Part shown: one piece after another, positions 1 to 11,900 of the stretch
Numbering within the stretch: the first letter of the stretch is position 1
Layout of the letters: the number at the start of each line of letters is the position of its first letter
Made by a program: the position numbers and the translations under genes
The notes under the pieces: model-generated
Told to the model about the DNA's origin: nothing
The model's database searches: none
Seen by the model: the letters and a program-made list of their open reading frames with translations, nothing else
NCBI GenBank assembly: GCA_902702965.1
Contig: CACRXP010000179.1
Location: 90,026-154,025 of the forward strand
DNA from: Spirometra erinaceieuropaei
Taxonomy: Eukaryota > Platyhelminthes > Cestoda > Diphyllobothriidea > Diphyllobothriidae
Direction of reading: 5' to 3'
DNA length: 64,000 bases

Positions 1-416
1 AGTCCAAAACTTGAAGGAGTTTTTATAATAAACTCCTTTACAAGCCAAAAATACACAAGTTTCGCTACTGGCATTTGAACGTTGCCTACTTTTTCACGCA
101 ATTGCACGGTTGTCTTTGTTTTATCGTAAGAAGCGGCCCGACAACTTGTTCGTAGAACTAAGACTCCATTTATTAAAGGAAGACCAGACCTCGGAACTCA
201 AACTTCTCAATTGCAATAGACAAATTAGCCGTGTTCACAAGTAACAACGTACATGAAGAAGACCCATATACCCGAGGTAAAAAGCGGCTGTGGAAGTGGT
301 ACTGATTGGTGACCCCGTAAAAAGTGGTATAGTAGTTTCAAGCTGCAGAGATGCGAGAATGCATTAGTTTTCCTGATCACATTCCCCATTTTGCAGATTA
401 AACAGACTACTTTCCC
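1..416. other. No recognised gene
   Basis: No coding exon or RNA gene is recognised here. Bases about 120-220 resemble 18490-18620, so the composite repeat unit that clearly begins near 417 probably extends weakly into this stretch. Confidence 0.4.
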
Positions 417-678
417 GAGTTGCGCAAACATACAATACTGAAAAAGTGTTTGGTAACCATGTTGATATCTTTAGTCATATTGAGAAATATTAGGAGTAAT
501 TTTCTTCCTTGAGTTTGACTTAGGCGAGTAATTTTGGAGGTTACTGCTGAACGTTTCTTTGACAAAATCGCTTTCTTTCTCGCACTGATGAGCGGTAACA
601 GTGTCTAAGGTACGCGACAGTCTCCGTTATGCACCATGTGCCATCAGATGTGTTCAATAATTGACTATTATTTTCTAG

Positions 679-1021
679 TCTAAATAATCTCCAAGAACTT
701 TTTAAGACAAGCACTGATGATGGGATGAACCTACAAGGTATAAAACAGCGAAATATGACGCATTGAAAGTGAGTGTGTTTACTTTGTAGGAGATCGTATT
801 TATAGGTCTGGGAAAATCAATTCAGACGCAAATTACCCCTAGGAGATATGAATGGTCCTCCGTGCTTACGGAGATGACCGTGCTCAAATATGTACCAAAA
901 GGGTGAGTGCTGCGTTCCGTTTATATTGGCCATCCTAATGTCAAACACGTGATGATCGAAAACTGCCGAAGGGGTCTCATATTGGGTGATTTGGACCGTG
1001 TCTATTTTGGCTTCGAGGGGA
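679..1021 (+). pseudogene. Decayed AADC-type decarboxylase exons 8-10 (copy 1)
   Basis: The stretch lines up with exons 8, 9 and 10 of the intact decarboxylase at 60425-60795. The exon 8-like part (679-768) follows an acceptor-like TTTTCTAG and reads LFKTSTDDGMNLQ, against [13 protein letters not shown] in the gene. A 21-bp remnant of the micro-intron (769-789, GTGAGT...TTTGTAG) separates it from the exon 9-like part (790-902), which shares the block around GTGCTTACGGAG. The exon 10-like part (about 938-1021) keeps the CTCATATTGG block. Stops and frame changes rule out function. The two other copies, at 19022-19394 and 26582-26950, are closer to this one than to the intact gene, so they descend from one divergent source. 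Confidence 0.6.
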
Positions 1022-1397
1022 GGCGCGCCTTCAGCAAACTTGATAATTTGTTTCGCACAATAATAACTACTTGACAGGATATCAGTAGAAGTGTAATACA
1101 GCATGCGTGAGATGTACGTCGCTTCCACTCATGAGACAACGGAGCATTAACGGTGCTAACACAGGAGAGAGAACAAAGAATTCGTCCAAAAATCGTAACC
1201 GAAATACCGTAATAAAGGGCGTTCCAGAGTCCACACATGCATTCCAAAGGAACGAGTGGCGCACGACCTAGATCCTCATCGTTATCACACCAACATGGCC
1301 CTGCAGGATGGGAAACATTACTGCGCAAATAAATTTTCCGATACATTAAAGCCAAGTCAGCTTGTTATCTTAAATCACCTCCGAGGCCCCTTAAATA

Positions 1398-2280
1398 CAG
1401 TAGGTGGGCGAACTCATTAAATGTGGACGGAATTTCCAAAATTCATTTTCCTTTCGAAAAGATTAATTGAGTAAGGTTGTAAAACTAAATTGTCTGAAGT
1501 ATAATTCTATGATAATTCAGTTACCTCTGGATGCCGGCCTTCGAACGAATTCCCTTTCGTCAGCATACAAAAACTGTACTATGTAAAAATGACTACTTAA
1601 GTAGCATGGAATTTTCTCTTTGATTTTCGATGCCCCTGAAAGTTCAATTATAGTTCACACATAAAATATACATTCTTTCGCTCATTCGGCAAAACATTAC
1701 GTCTTCTTTCAACTTTATACTAGAAGGAAGGACATAATTTAGTTTTAAAAGAGTTTCTAATTGTTAGACTTCTTAATACCGTGAAATGACAGTTCATACA
1801 AAGTCATGTCTTTGGATTTACCAATTTGGCTTGTAAAGTTAACAATATGGATCAAATCCAATGCTAAATTGTATGAACCCCATATGGTTTCCTCTTAATA
1901 CCGTGGAGAAAAAAGTGATTTTCCGTACGCGGAAACTACATGGCTTGTAGTTTGGAAACCCTGGATGCAAGTGTGACGGCAGATCGGGTATAAAATTATT
2001 CGGGAATTGGAAAGGTTTTTAAAAACCGAATAATACCCTTCTTCGGGTATAAAATTGAAAGAAGACGTGATGTTCTACCGAATGAGCGAAAGAATGAATA
2101 TTTTTATGCATGTTGTCCATGAACTATAATTGGACTTTGAGAGGCATCGAAAATCAATGAGAAAAATGCATGCTAATTAAGTAGTCATCTTTTACAGAGT
2201 ACAGTTTTTGTATGCAGCCGAAAATAAGTTCGAAGGCCAGCATCTTGCGGTAACTGAATTTTTATTGGATTATATTGCAG
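1398..2280. repeat. Foldback element F1 (TA-flanked, CAGT terminus)
   Basis: The left terminus CAGTAGGTGGGC follows a TA at 1396-1397. The left arm (about 1398-1740) returns inverted at about 2030-2280, around a roughly 300-bp loop; the right terminus is truncated. The arms share blocks with all other members of this family (4419-5350, 49404-50302, 59123-60356 and others). No transposase is encoded. TA flanks and CAGT ends suggest a non-autonomous element mobilised by a Tc1/mariner-type transposase; that assignment is inference. Confidence 0.7.
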
Positions 2281-2299
2281 ACTGATTTTTTTTACAAAA

Positions 2300-2722
2300 A
2301 AGGGTTTCTCAGTCGGACAACGAACCAGGGGATAGATTGCCGATTGTGAAACTGGAATTAAAATTGATAAAGGACGGATAAAGGTAGAACGGACTGAAAG
2401 GCAAATATGGTTAAATAGTCCAGATAAAGTTGTTTTTGTGGGCAAAATCTGTCAGAGGAGATTCTGCGCATGTGGACGACCACAAATTTGATGTCCTCGG
2501 AAGATTTTATGGTGGTCCAGAAGGCTACTCGTGTGTTGCAGTGGAGAAGGCGTGCGTTTAAATCATTTCATTCTGGACTCTTTGGCTTCTGTGTGAGAGC
2601 CCATTTGGATTACCCGATGCCAGCCCGGACACTGAATGAGGGCAGACATTGACCTCTTCGAACTGGTGAAAGTCAGGTCAGCAAAGATGATCGATGGTTC
2701 TAAGAATGTATCGTTTCAGGAT
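2300..2722 (+). mobile_element. CR1/jockey-like LINE fragment, RT C-terminal region (copy 1)
   Basis: The plus strand from about 2500 reads ATRVLQWRRRAF then VRAHLDY. This is a decayed form of the segment following the RT domain in jockey/CR1 LINEs (typically RRAF...VRPHLEY). The matching C-terminal tail continues at 3713-3960 after the foldback insertion F2. Copy 3 at 20280-20720 is not interrupted. Stops and indels show it is dead. Confidence 0.5.
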
Positions 2723-2723
2723 A

Positions 2724-3712
2724 TAGTAGATGTGCTAACTAATGAAATGTTAACCGAAATTCTGAAACGCATTTTCTACTCGAAAAGATTGTTTACTTAG
2801 GGTTGTTATATTAATCACCTTACAACATAATCCCAAGATAATTCAGTTATTTCAGGATACCAACTATTGAACAAACTCCTTTCCGGTCGCCTGGAAAAAC
2901 TACACTCCGTAAGAAATGACTACTTAAGCATAGGGGATTTTTTCTCATTGACTTTTGTTGTCCTTAAAAATTTAAATATTTGTCATAGGAGACATGCATA
3001 ATAACACTCATACCTTTACTTATTTGGTAGAAAATTACGTCTTCCTCGAACTTAATGCCTAAAATAAGGGTATAATTCGGTCTTTAAAAAGTTTTCCGAT
3101 TCCCGAATAATTTTGAAATCGGGCGGCCGTCACGCTTGCATTCAGGGTTTCCGAACTACCATCTGTATATTTGCGGTGTATAGAAAATCGTACATTTCTA
3201 TGCGGTATTCAGAGGAGACCGTACGGGACACATACAATTAAGCAGTGGATTTGAGTCATATTGCAATATTTACAAGCAGCATTACTAAATGCAGAGACGC
3301 GATGTTTTATAAAAGGGCATTTCATGGTGTTAAAAATCTCATCATTAGAAACCTTTTCAAAACCGAATTATACCCTTCTTTTAGGTATTACGTTCAAAGA
3401 AGACCTAATTTTCTACCAAATGAATAAAGGCATGATTTACCTTATGCATTTTTTTCTACGAAATATATTTGAATTTAATGGTCACCAGAAATCAATTAGA
3501 AAACCTTCACGCTACTTAAGTAGTCATTTTTTACAGAGTGCAGTTTTTCCGAGTGGCCGAAAAGGAGCTCGTTCACTAGTTGGCATCCTGAGGTAATGGA
3601 ATTATTTTGGGATTATGTTGTAAGGTGATTAATATTACAACCCTACTTAAGTACTCTTTTCGAGTCTAAAGTGCATTTTAGAATTTTGGTTAACATTTCG
3701 TGAGTTTGTAGA
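2724..3712. repeat. Foldback element F2, inserted in a LINE fragment
   Basis: The left arm (about 2724-3080) and right arm (about 3365-3712) are inverted copies around a loop. Termini resemble the family consensus (left TAGTAGATGTGCTAAC). The element splits a LINE fragment into 2300-2722 and 3713-3960; the uninterrupted arrangement at 20280-20720 acts as an empty site. Bases 3050-3930 recur with high similarity at 24640-25500. Confidence 0.7.
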
Positions 3713-3960
3713 TTAAAAGAATTTGATATGTTTTACCTATCTAACATACTCTAAGGGTGTGGCCCGGTCTAGATATTCCGGATTGTCCATGGCTATGGTT
3801 GCTCGCTGAGATCGGAGAAAATCCTTGGGTTTGTATGTACAATTCGACACTGTGTTCATCCTTACAAAGTCATAAACGAACGAACGCTACTAGACCTCGG
3901 AAAAAGTTCCTTCAGCCAGTGGGTAGCTCGACCGTGGAACTTTCTGATTAGAGATCATTA
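3713..3960 (+). mobile_element. LINE 3' coding end (continuation after F2)
   Basis: The plus strand around 3870-3955 reads TLLDLGKSSFSQWVARPWNFL. This is the typical C-terminal tail of CR1/jockey polyproteins (L...FFSQRVV..WN.LP). It continues the fragment at 2300-2722. Related copies are at 20560-20720 and 25293-25500. Confidence 0.5.
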
Positions 3961-4418
3961 TCGACCTTAAAAAAACTGCATAATTTTTGACAAAAAATCG
4001 ACTCCCTCCACTTTATTATTTACGACCAGTCTTGTTAAATACTTCGTGGTCTACTATTCTTTCACAGAAAAGAATAGGCCCTAGGTCCGAACGCATTGTG
4101 AGCATTCGCAGTTTTGTACTGAATGGAAATACAGTGATCCCATCTAGATCGGTGGGGTTGTATTTCAGAACACACCGCCAAAACTGGAAGTCCGCGGAGT
4201 AAAAACCGTACGCTTTTACTACTATTTTGTACATTCTAAATCCTTATAAACCATCCCACATCCTTATAAACGCATGCCTCGGAGTTATACAGCACAAGAA
4301 CACCCTATGTTCTCTTAGGCGCTATGCCAGGTTAGTTAGGATAACGCATGTTTTCCGCAGAAATTTGCGACCCAGCGAAAAACCCCCAATACAAATGTAG
4401 AAATTCTTGCATATACTA

Positions 4419-5350
4419 CAGTGAGTGACCGATCTCATGATATGCTGGCTGAAATTCTGAAATGCGTTTTCGATTAAGAAGGATTACTCGGTCGCTGTTG
4501 TAATACTGATTATCTTGCGGCATAATCTTATAACGTTTCGGACTCGGCAGGATGTCAGCTTTTGAATACACTTCTTTTCAATCTCCTGTAGAAACCGTAC
4601 TCGGTCAAAAATGACTACTTAAGTAGCATGCATTTTTCCCACTGATTTTCGATCGTCTTGCAAATTCAAATATATCTCATAGAAACCATAAATAAAAATA
4701 TGCTTTCTTTCAGTTGTTTGATAGAGAATTGCGTCTTTATATTTTATACTCAAGAGAGGAGTATAATTAGGTTCTAAACAAGTTTTCTAATTGCCGAATA
4801 ATTTACAGCCTGATCATTCTTTGCATTAGCGCACATATTTTTCTATGCCATTAAAAAGATATTATACAGAGTCCATAAAATTTTGCAATGGATGCGGACT
4901 ATGCTGTACGTTTCATGAGGAGCTGGGGTAAACGGCGAGGTACGATGCTGTGTGAATGGGCATTGCGATGTCATAAAAAATCCCATAATTAGAAACTTCT
5001 TTAAAACCTAATTATACTCCCCTCTTGAGTATAAAATATGAAGACGCGATTCTCTATCAAACAACTGAAAGAAAACATATTTTTATTTATGGTTTCTATA
5101 AGATATATTGGAATTTGCAAGACCATCGAAAATCAGTGGGAAAAATGCGTGCTACTTAAGTAGTCATTTTTTTACTGAGTACGGTTTCCACAGCAGATTG
5201 AAAAGAAGTGTATTCAAAAGCTGACATCCTGCCGAGTCCAAAATGTTATAAGATTATGCCGCAAGATAATCAGTATTACAACAGCGACCGAGTAATCCTT
5301 CTTAATCGCAAACTCATTTCACAATTTCAGCCAACATCGGTCACTCACTG
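4419..5350. repeat. Foldback element F3, intact termini and TA duplication
   Basis: This is the cleanest member. It starts CAGTGAGTGACCGAT at 4419 and ends with the complementary ATCGGTCACTCACTG-type terminus at 5350. It is flanked by TA at 4417-4418 and 5351-5352. Arms of about 350 bp (4419-4780 and 5005-5350) surround a loop of about 225 bp. No protein is encoded. The 59123-60356 element belongs to the same terminal subfamily. Confidence 0.8.
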
Positions 5351-5352
5351 TA

Positions 5353-8300
5353 TGCGTGACAGAGCGAAGTCGAGAAAATCGAAGAGCGATACCACGAGGC
5401 ACTACTGTACACGGAAGTTACCACAAATTAGTACATTCAACTAGGGCTCTGCCTTCTAATAAGAGAGAGAGCCGTAGACAACATCACTTGAGGGTGCGGG
5501 ATAGGAACCAGATAAATATTATCCCAGCAATTGAGTTCCTTATGAATCTTAAGGTATTCTATGCACAGGTGGTTGGCAATTTGTATACTTGAAAACGCAA
5601 GTCAATTCTACAGTCGACATCCACCAGCGCTGCGTTCTCTAAAAGGATTAATCTACGGTTTTCATTAAACATGTCATCCCAACTGCCAATTTTGGAGTTG
5701 TAATTATTCCATGGCACTCCCTACATATGAAGAGACACAAGCATTACCGTCCCAGTCTTTTGCAACAAGGATAGAGTTGCCCAAGTAATCACGACATAAC
5801 GGCCATTTCCAAGTTCAGGTAAGGGTCTCGTCAATTTATCCCCGCTGAATAAGTCGCATGCAAAATTTCGGCCCGTTAGCGACGATGTCATTTACGGCGT
5901 TGTATTCGGCGTGCGCTACAGTACTCCGCAGTCGTAAAATGCGCGATATTCTAATGATTGCTGAATTGAAGCAATTCAGCCGAAACAAACATTTGAACTT
6001 TGGGACCGAGTGAGAAAACACCTGCCCCAAGGACTTTGCAGCAACTGTACACATAAAATCACTATGAAAATTATGATCATGCCGCGTGTATTTGCCTGGC
6101 ATTTCGAACTCGGGTGGGATCCGACTATGGACCATAATAAACAACGCACATGCGACAAATTATCGAATCATATAGCGGTGTGGTATGTAAAACCTCCAGC
6201 GGCTGATATACTAGCTGATCGAGATCTCAGAAATCCTCAAATGTCTGGTCGTCCCGCAGCTTGAGTTAACCGTCATCAAGTGGTGCATGTGATATTCAGG
6301 AGATGCGTTAGACGTTGACCAGTTTAAATTCCACTGAATACAGGAGACGAAGCCAAAAACACGCAAACCTGTCAAACTTACTTGCCATGCACTCCTTGAC
6401 AGCGCGCCCTCAACAGATAGTGCAAACAGACTGAAGTCCGCCTATCAGTAGGCGTCTGAGTGGCATCCTCAAGTAAGTTTTGCATTCGAAGATTCTTTTG
6501 TAACACTCAATGAGAAAGGCACACCCACGCGGAAAGCCCCCGCCCCACAAGGGTCTTAATCTGATTCACAGCGTCGCGGAGTGTTGCGTGATCACACAGT
6601 AAAGTGGTAGCCCAACACATGCTCACGATAAGATGAAACCGACTGCTAGTACAACTCACCTCGTGACGACTGAACTTGGAAGGGCGCAGCTGTGACCCTC
6701 ATGTCGTGCGCTGCGACTGAAATCCGCATACCTGCAGCAGGAACGTGCGGTGGGTCAAACTAGAGATATCCAGCGCACAAACGTGGATTGCGAATGGGGA
6801 GCACAAAGTGGACGTTTAAACACGTCGACCGAAATGTCACTGAGAAATTGAGAGGAAATGGGCCCCAACACAGCGACACAAAGCGGTCAACCGCAAATTT
6901 TAAATATTTCTCCGTATGCCGCTAGTATCCCCCTTTGTATTCGTACAACTTTGAGGTGATTAAAATCGCTTCAGAATAATCCGGTCGCACCAAACTGAAA
7001 AGATACACACAGTTTCTTAAAGCAGGCTCGGCGAGGAACAGTTTTTAAACACGTTCAAATAGTCTTTTCTGACGCTTTTTATGATACGACTAACAGTAAT
7101 CGTAAAGTGACCAAATCACAAAGAACCATCTGCTTCCCAAATCCAAAAATACGAAAATGCAGCGTCCAAATAAATAGCATTAAGGAAGGCAGAAGAAAGT
7201 TACGTTTAATTGGAAAGAGGCATGAGAAAGTTTGTCTGATCACATTACAAATCAAGGCAAATGAAGCAAAGAAGTTACATTTCAAAAGCAAAATAAGTAG
7301 TATAACGTCCGACTTCCGCACTGGCATCAAAAGGCTGGAAGGAAGGAAAAAGAGATATTCTCAAAAAATGCAACAGAAACGACTGCAACTACGGAGTAAA
7401 CTAATAATTTGTCGTTTGCATGATTCAGTGCAAATTAACAGCCGAATGGGAGGTACGGAATCATCAGGAAAATTGTTGGGTGTAGCAAATCCAATGACCT
7501 GTATGATACTTAAGTTTAGTCCGACGATGATACCATAACAGGAGGACAAGAATTGCCGTTACTTGTGTCTTCTGATCTCTGTTCGTCTGGACCTCCAGTG
7601 CCCAGCAATGCAGCTGGTGAATTTATTTAGACTCAAGGTTACTTCTCTACCAATGGGACCAAAGACTGCATGAATTTGATTTCCTAACTGTCACCTCCGC
7701 AGACGTCGGGGCACTTCCTGCGCACAACTTCCGCTCAACTACATGAGAGACTAGGGTTGCTCCCGAGGTTACACAAGGCCGTGCTTCTTGATGTGAATGA
7801 GATCCCTGCAAAGAATAAACTCACGAAGGATGTACAATTCTCGTAGCAGCCTTAAGATATCTGCTCGACAATAACAGGTAACTGAGGCACTTAGTCAGTC
7901 GAAAGCTTCTGCTACCTCGGGTCGGAATTTTACCCAACGGGCAATCTTGAGATAGTACTAATTAACTGATAACGTTGGCGTAAATGTACAATATCCGCTT
8001 TTGTCGAAACCTCTGGAGTTCTTGGGAGACCAGTTAGAAAACCAAACAGAAAATGCAAATGGCTACCTTCAAGAAACTAATTCGATAATGATGGGACATG
8101 ATTCTACAGAATGGGAGACATCAAATGTCCAGAAGAAAGCGATTCGCGTTGATTCGGCTCCATAACCTAAGCCAGATCTAACAGGTTGACCCTTGTTGCC
8201 GACAATGACCTTAGGCTGCCCTGCAGTGGGATTGACGCAGGGGCGGTGACTTGCGCTCTACCAACCGCAGCCTCTCCTCCTAAACTTCCCAGGCCCATTA

Positions 8301-8540
8301 TCAGGGAAGGGTTAAAAATACTGGAGGCGGTGTTGAGAAGGATAAGCAAGTCCGTCTACGCGCGCCACGCACGCGCGGCAAGGGTTTCACCGGTTCCCAA
8401 TTAGATGGAAGTGCCAAATTAAGAAGGAGCAGTTGCAGCCTGATTTGGAAAGGAGGATCGAGTTATTCTGTTGATTAGCAGCCTTCCAAACTGCGGTAGC
8501 GCGTCAGACTGTTTATAGTGAAGAATATGCGCTGAAAGTC
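5353..8540. other. No recognised gene
   Basis: Several short open frames occur. The longest is 7107-7538 (plus, 143 codons), rich in Lys and Arg, without a recognisable domain. Nothing ties it to splice sites or a family, so I do not call a gene. Bases 6400-6900 are more GC-rich and free of long frames. 8186-8404 is a further unassigned frame. Confidence 0.4.
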
Positions 8541-8544
8541 GGCC

Positions 8545-8960
8545 TCAGCAGTTGACTGGGCTAAAAACAGCCTGTGTGCAAGTGTCTGAACAACACCGCA
8601 TTGTCACACAAAGGGGTAAGCTGGCCGGACATGGTGGGGCCAGATGCTTGCAGGAGGACACCCAGGGTCTGTAGGAGGACAGCCATTTCAAGCTCCAGTA
8701 GGACCAGGTTTGCCACGAAACAGGCAACTAACGAGCCCATTGGAGTTCCTTCGATCTACTCATGGCTGCACATGTTCTCGCCAATGTATCAAGAACCACG
8801 ATGAGGAAGTTTAATGCTGAAGTGATCTGCGCTGCCCGTAAAAGTACGTGCAGTTGGCGTAGACAGAGTGCCGACAGGGCTTTTTTGCGAGAATACATTC
8901 GCATCACGTGTCGGCCTGGTCGGTTACTTATGAATTTACCGCGGTGCCACTAAATTACCC
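8545..8960 (-). mobile_element. Reverse-transcriptase remnant (PLE-like RT motif 4-5 region)
   Basis: Read on the minus strand, the segment contains EGTPMGSLVACFVANLVL. This resembles the conserved GxPMGSPxS..LA block just before the catalytic Y-x-DD motif in retroelement RTs, including PLEs. A stop interrupts the frame just upstream and no YxDD follows. The outer part (8755-8950) has a diverged duplicate at 62277-62470, so this remnant belongs to the serpin segmental duplication. Confidence 0.4.
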
Positions 8961-9061
8961 ATGTCAGGGATACTCGCCAGCACTAATTACCTCCGCCTTA
9001 CTTGCCACACTGTCCCATCGAATGGAACCTAGTCGGCCACGTGTGTATATGCAAACATGGT

Positions 9062-9730
9062 AGAAGATTAAGTCTTCTTTAAATTTTATACTTGAAAAGT
9101 ATAATTCGGTTTTGAGAAAGTTTTTAGTTATGAGCTTTTTTAAGATCGTGAAATGCCCTGTTTCGCCATCTACTTGTGTAGCTTATAAAGTTTGTAAAAT
9201 AGCACAAACCTACTGCTGAATTCTATGAACATCATATGGTCTCCTCTTAATAGCGTATAGAAACATATGATTTTCCGTATACGCGAAATATACAGCTTGT
9301 AGTTTGGGAACCCTGAACGCAAGTGTAGCGGCAGGTCGGGTTCGAAATTATTCGAAAATTGAAAAAGTCTTTTGAAACCGAATTATACCCTTTTTTCCAG
9401 TATAAAATCTGGATAGAATGTCAGTTACCCCCAAAGGAGTAAAGGAATGAATATTTTTATGCATCTTTTCTATGAAATATATTTGAATATATTATGGCAT
9501 CAAAAATCAACGAGAAAAATTCATACTACTTAGGCAGTCATTTTTAAATGGTGCAGTTTTTGCAGGCGACCGGAAAGAAGTTCGTCTGAAAGCCGGAATC
9601 CTGAAGTGACCGAAATATCCAGGGATTATGCTGTATGATAAGTAATATTGCAACCCTTCTTAATTTATCTTTTCGAGTCGAAAAGCACTTTAGAATTTCA
9701 GTTAGAATTTCATCAGTTGGCACGCCTACC
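9062..9730. repeat. Foldback element F4 (left arm truncated)
   Basis: It carries the family loop with its GGTCGGGTTCGAAATTATTC block and the full right arm (about 9380-9730), whereas the left arm is reduced to the inner 60-70 bp. It lies inside a roughly 1.5-kb stretch (about 8950-10425) that interrupts the serpin duplication relative to the copy at 62.3-64.0 kb. Confidence 0.6.
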
Positions 9731-10424
9731 CACACAAAAGCATCCACACAAAGCATGGACCTATTCGGTCGGACACGCATACATATAAATGATAATCGCC
9801 CATGCAACAGTCAAGCGAGCAATTTGGGAGCGTTTTTATTCACGTGTGGGTCCGCACTGTGTCCACTGTCTCATCACTTGTAACGGACAAATTACCATAC
9901 GTTGCAGGGTATTTCTTGAATGTGACAACGATGAAGACTGACATAGGCGGAATCCCCTCCTGAACCGCGTCTGTCCTCTGCTACCGACTTTTGAATACGT
10001 GATAAAAATTACTCAAGGTGCTGGAGGCGCTAATGCAACTAACGTCTGTCAGACGCCACGGCCGCCTTGTCACCAGATGACCACTGTCTTCTCAGCTGGG
10101 AACTCAATGACCTGGCTCAGTGTGCTTGTACATGAATCTGGTAGATCACGCTTCAGAGAATCCAAAAAACAGATCTGCTAGATACTTGTACGAGTTGGCT
10201 GGACTAGCTCTCTGAAGCTTTGCCGAAATGGTACGACTGGCAAGTAGGTAGTATTTTAGCCTATCAAAGGATTCTGCAAGAAATATGATCTTCAGTTATC
10301 TGGTACAGACGATGATCACTTTTAATGGGTCATGAGTCGAAGAGTCTGGCTCCAACTGAGACGTATATTTTAAACTACTACGTAGGTGACGATTTCCGGT
10401 CTCAGTTTAAGGATAACAATCGGA
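9731..10424. other. Insertion-specific sequence without recognised gene
   Basis: This stretch has no counterpart in the duplicate at 62.3-64.0 kb and holds only short open frames. It is probably further inserted repeat material. Confidence 0.3.
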
Positions 10425-11900
10425 CTGCGATAGAAAGCGAAGCTGCTGAACCAGCAGACTGCTTCTGCAACTTGAATGCAACATTTCGTGTAAGGGGCAA
10501 TGTCAAAATGAAACTAACCAAATGACCAGGTATGCGCGAAATCACTGTCTAAAACACGGAACGCTAATTGATTCTCGAGTTGGAAAGGTAGTCTTTATCC
10601 ATGAATGGCGATCTAAACAGTTCCTGACCCAATATCCATAAACTGTCACAAGTGGCGTCTATAAATAACAGTCTCAGCGAAAATCAGAAAAGAACCACAA
10701 TTAATATAGTCTTAAGTATGAGTTACAATCTTAACACAGTTCACTCAGGTGCATCTCTGCACTCAAGAACTTTGGTCTGGATGGCTTGAGTGCAAAGCGG
10801 AGGTTGGAATTTACCTAGCCTGGCTAAGGAACTCACCCAAACATCCTAAATTAGCGATTACAGAGCAGTCCTTGGAAATAAATAATACAACCTTTCCACT
10901 CCTCAAAAACAATAGAATTGAAATGACGTAGATATAATAACTAAACGCCAAGACGGTTGTACAACGCGACCTACCCCGCCACGGTGGTAACAAGGCGGCA
11001 ATTCACCGTTTTGGTTCCGGATTTACCACGTGACCCATAAACACTGGCAGGCCCGATTCACTGACAATAAAGAGCAGGAACGGATGGTCCACAATAAATT
11101 CTGGTACGTGCATGAGCGCACAACGGAGCATCATTACAGCAGCCGTTGCAGCAGCTGCTTCGGCTCCCTCCTCGTCTACCTACAATCAAAACGTCAGAAA
11201 CACTTCGATTTCGCCGCAGATTGAACGTTGTAACAAAAGTTATGTTTGCAGTAGTTAGTTGATGCCAGGAGGTGGCAAGGCACTCACTTCGATGGTTGCC
11301 TTATGAAAAACACTTGCGATGAAAAGATCTCTGCGGCCAGTTATGCCCGAGAAGTCAGCTGAAGCTGCGCTGAAAGCTGAAGGCATGCCCATCGCGGAGA
11401 GAACATCTTTTAAATCCTTGCTTTCGGAATCTGCCAGTCTGAACCTCGGAAGGCGTAGTTTGACTTTACACAAGGTGTAAGAGTCCTTTGAAAAAATTTT
11501 GGCGAAAAGGTCTTGTTGGGAGGTCTCCAGCAGTTTCGACAACACTTGATTAATGCCATTTTTGGCGTTTGGCAATAAGATGAGCATTTCATGGCTTAAA
11601 AGAGAAAAATCAGGACCAGGTAGGCAATTTCACATCGTCACTGAATAGGCTGACTAATCCAAATATTAGGTATTTTAATTTGGACTTTAACGAAAGGGTC
11701 GAAATTGGCTGCAAATGAGTGTCTTTCTCAGTGTGCAAAGAAATTTGCTAAACAACAATCCGATCCTGTGCCAGAGATCAAAAAGGGAGTGTCATCGTTG
11801 AAAAAGGCTAAAAGTTACCGTCACAATATAGTTGCAGTTAAGATTCGATAGCTAAAAAACCAACCTGAGTTCTAACTGTTCTACTTATGGCTGTCTTATC
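10425..11900. repeat. Segmental duplication, copy A (serpin 3' half and flank)
   Basis: This region matches about 62480-64000 in the same orientation, including serpin exons 5 and 6, the long intron upstream of exon 5 (for example the AATCCAAATATTAGGTAT block) and the 3' flank. The outer part of the duplicated block continues at 8755-8950. Copy A contains the intact serpin exons; copy B contains the decayed ones. Confidence 0.65.

Larger units (their letters stand above)
417..3960 (+). repeat. Composite repeat unit, copy 1
   Basis: This unit recurs at 18490-20720 (plus) and 27215-25280 (minus). Each copy has the same order: a spacer, a decayed copy of decarboxylase exons 8-10, about 400 bp of unassigned sequence, then a CR1/jockey-like LINE 3' fragment. 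In this copy foldback elements interrupt it at 1398-2280 and 2724-3712. The other copies lack the first insertion, so the unit was multiplied before that insertion. Identity looks moderate, so the copying is not recent. Confidence 0.65.

Noticed and set aside
679..1021. Processed (retro) pseudogene of the decarboxylase
   Set aside because: Intron remnants and acceptor-like tracts are kept between the exon-like blocks, so the copies are genomic duplications.
7107..7538. 143-codon Lys/Arg-rich open frame
   Set aside because: No recognisable domain or splice sites; such frames arise by chance in A-rich DNA.
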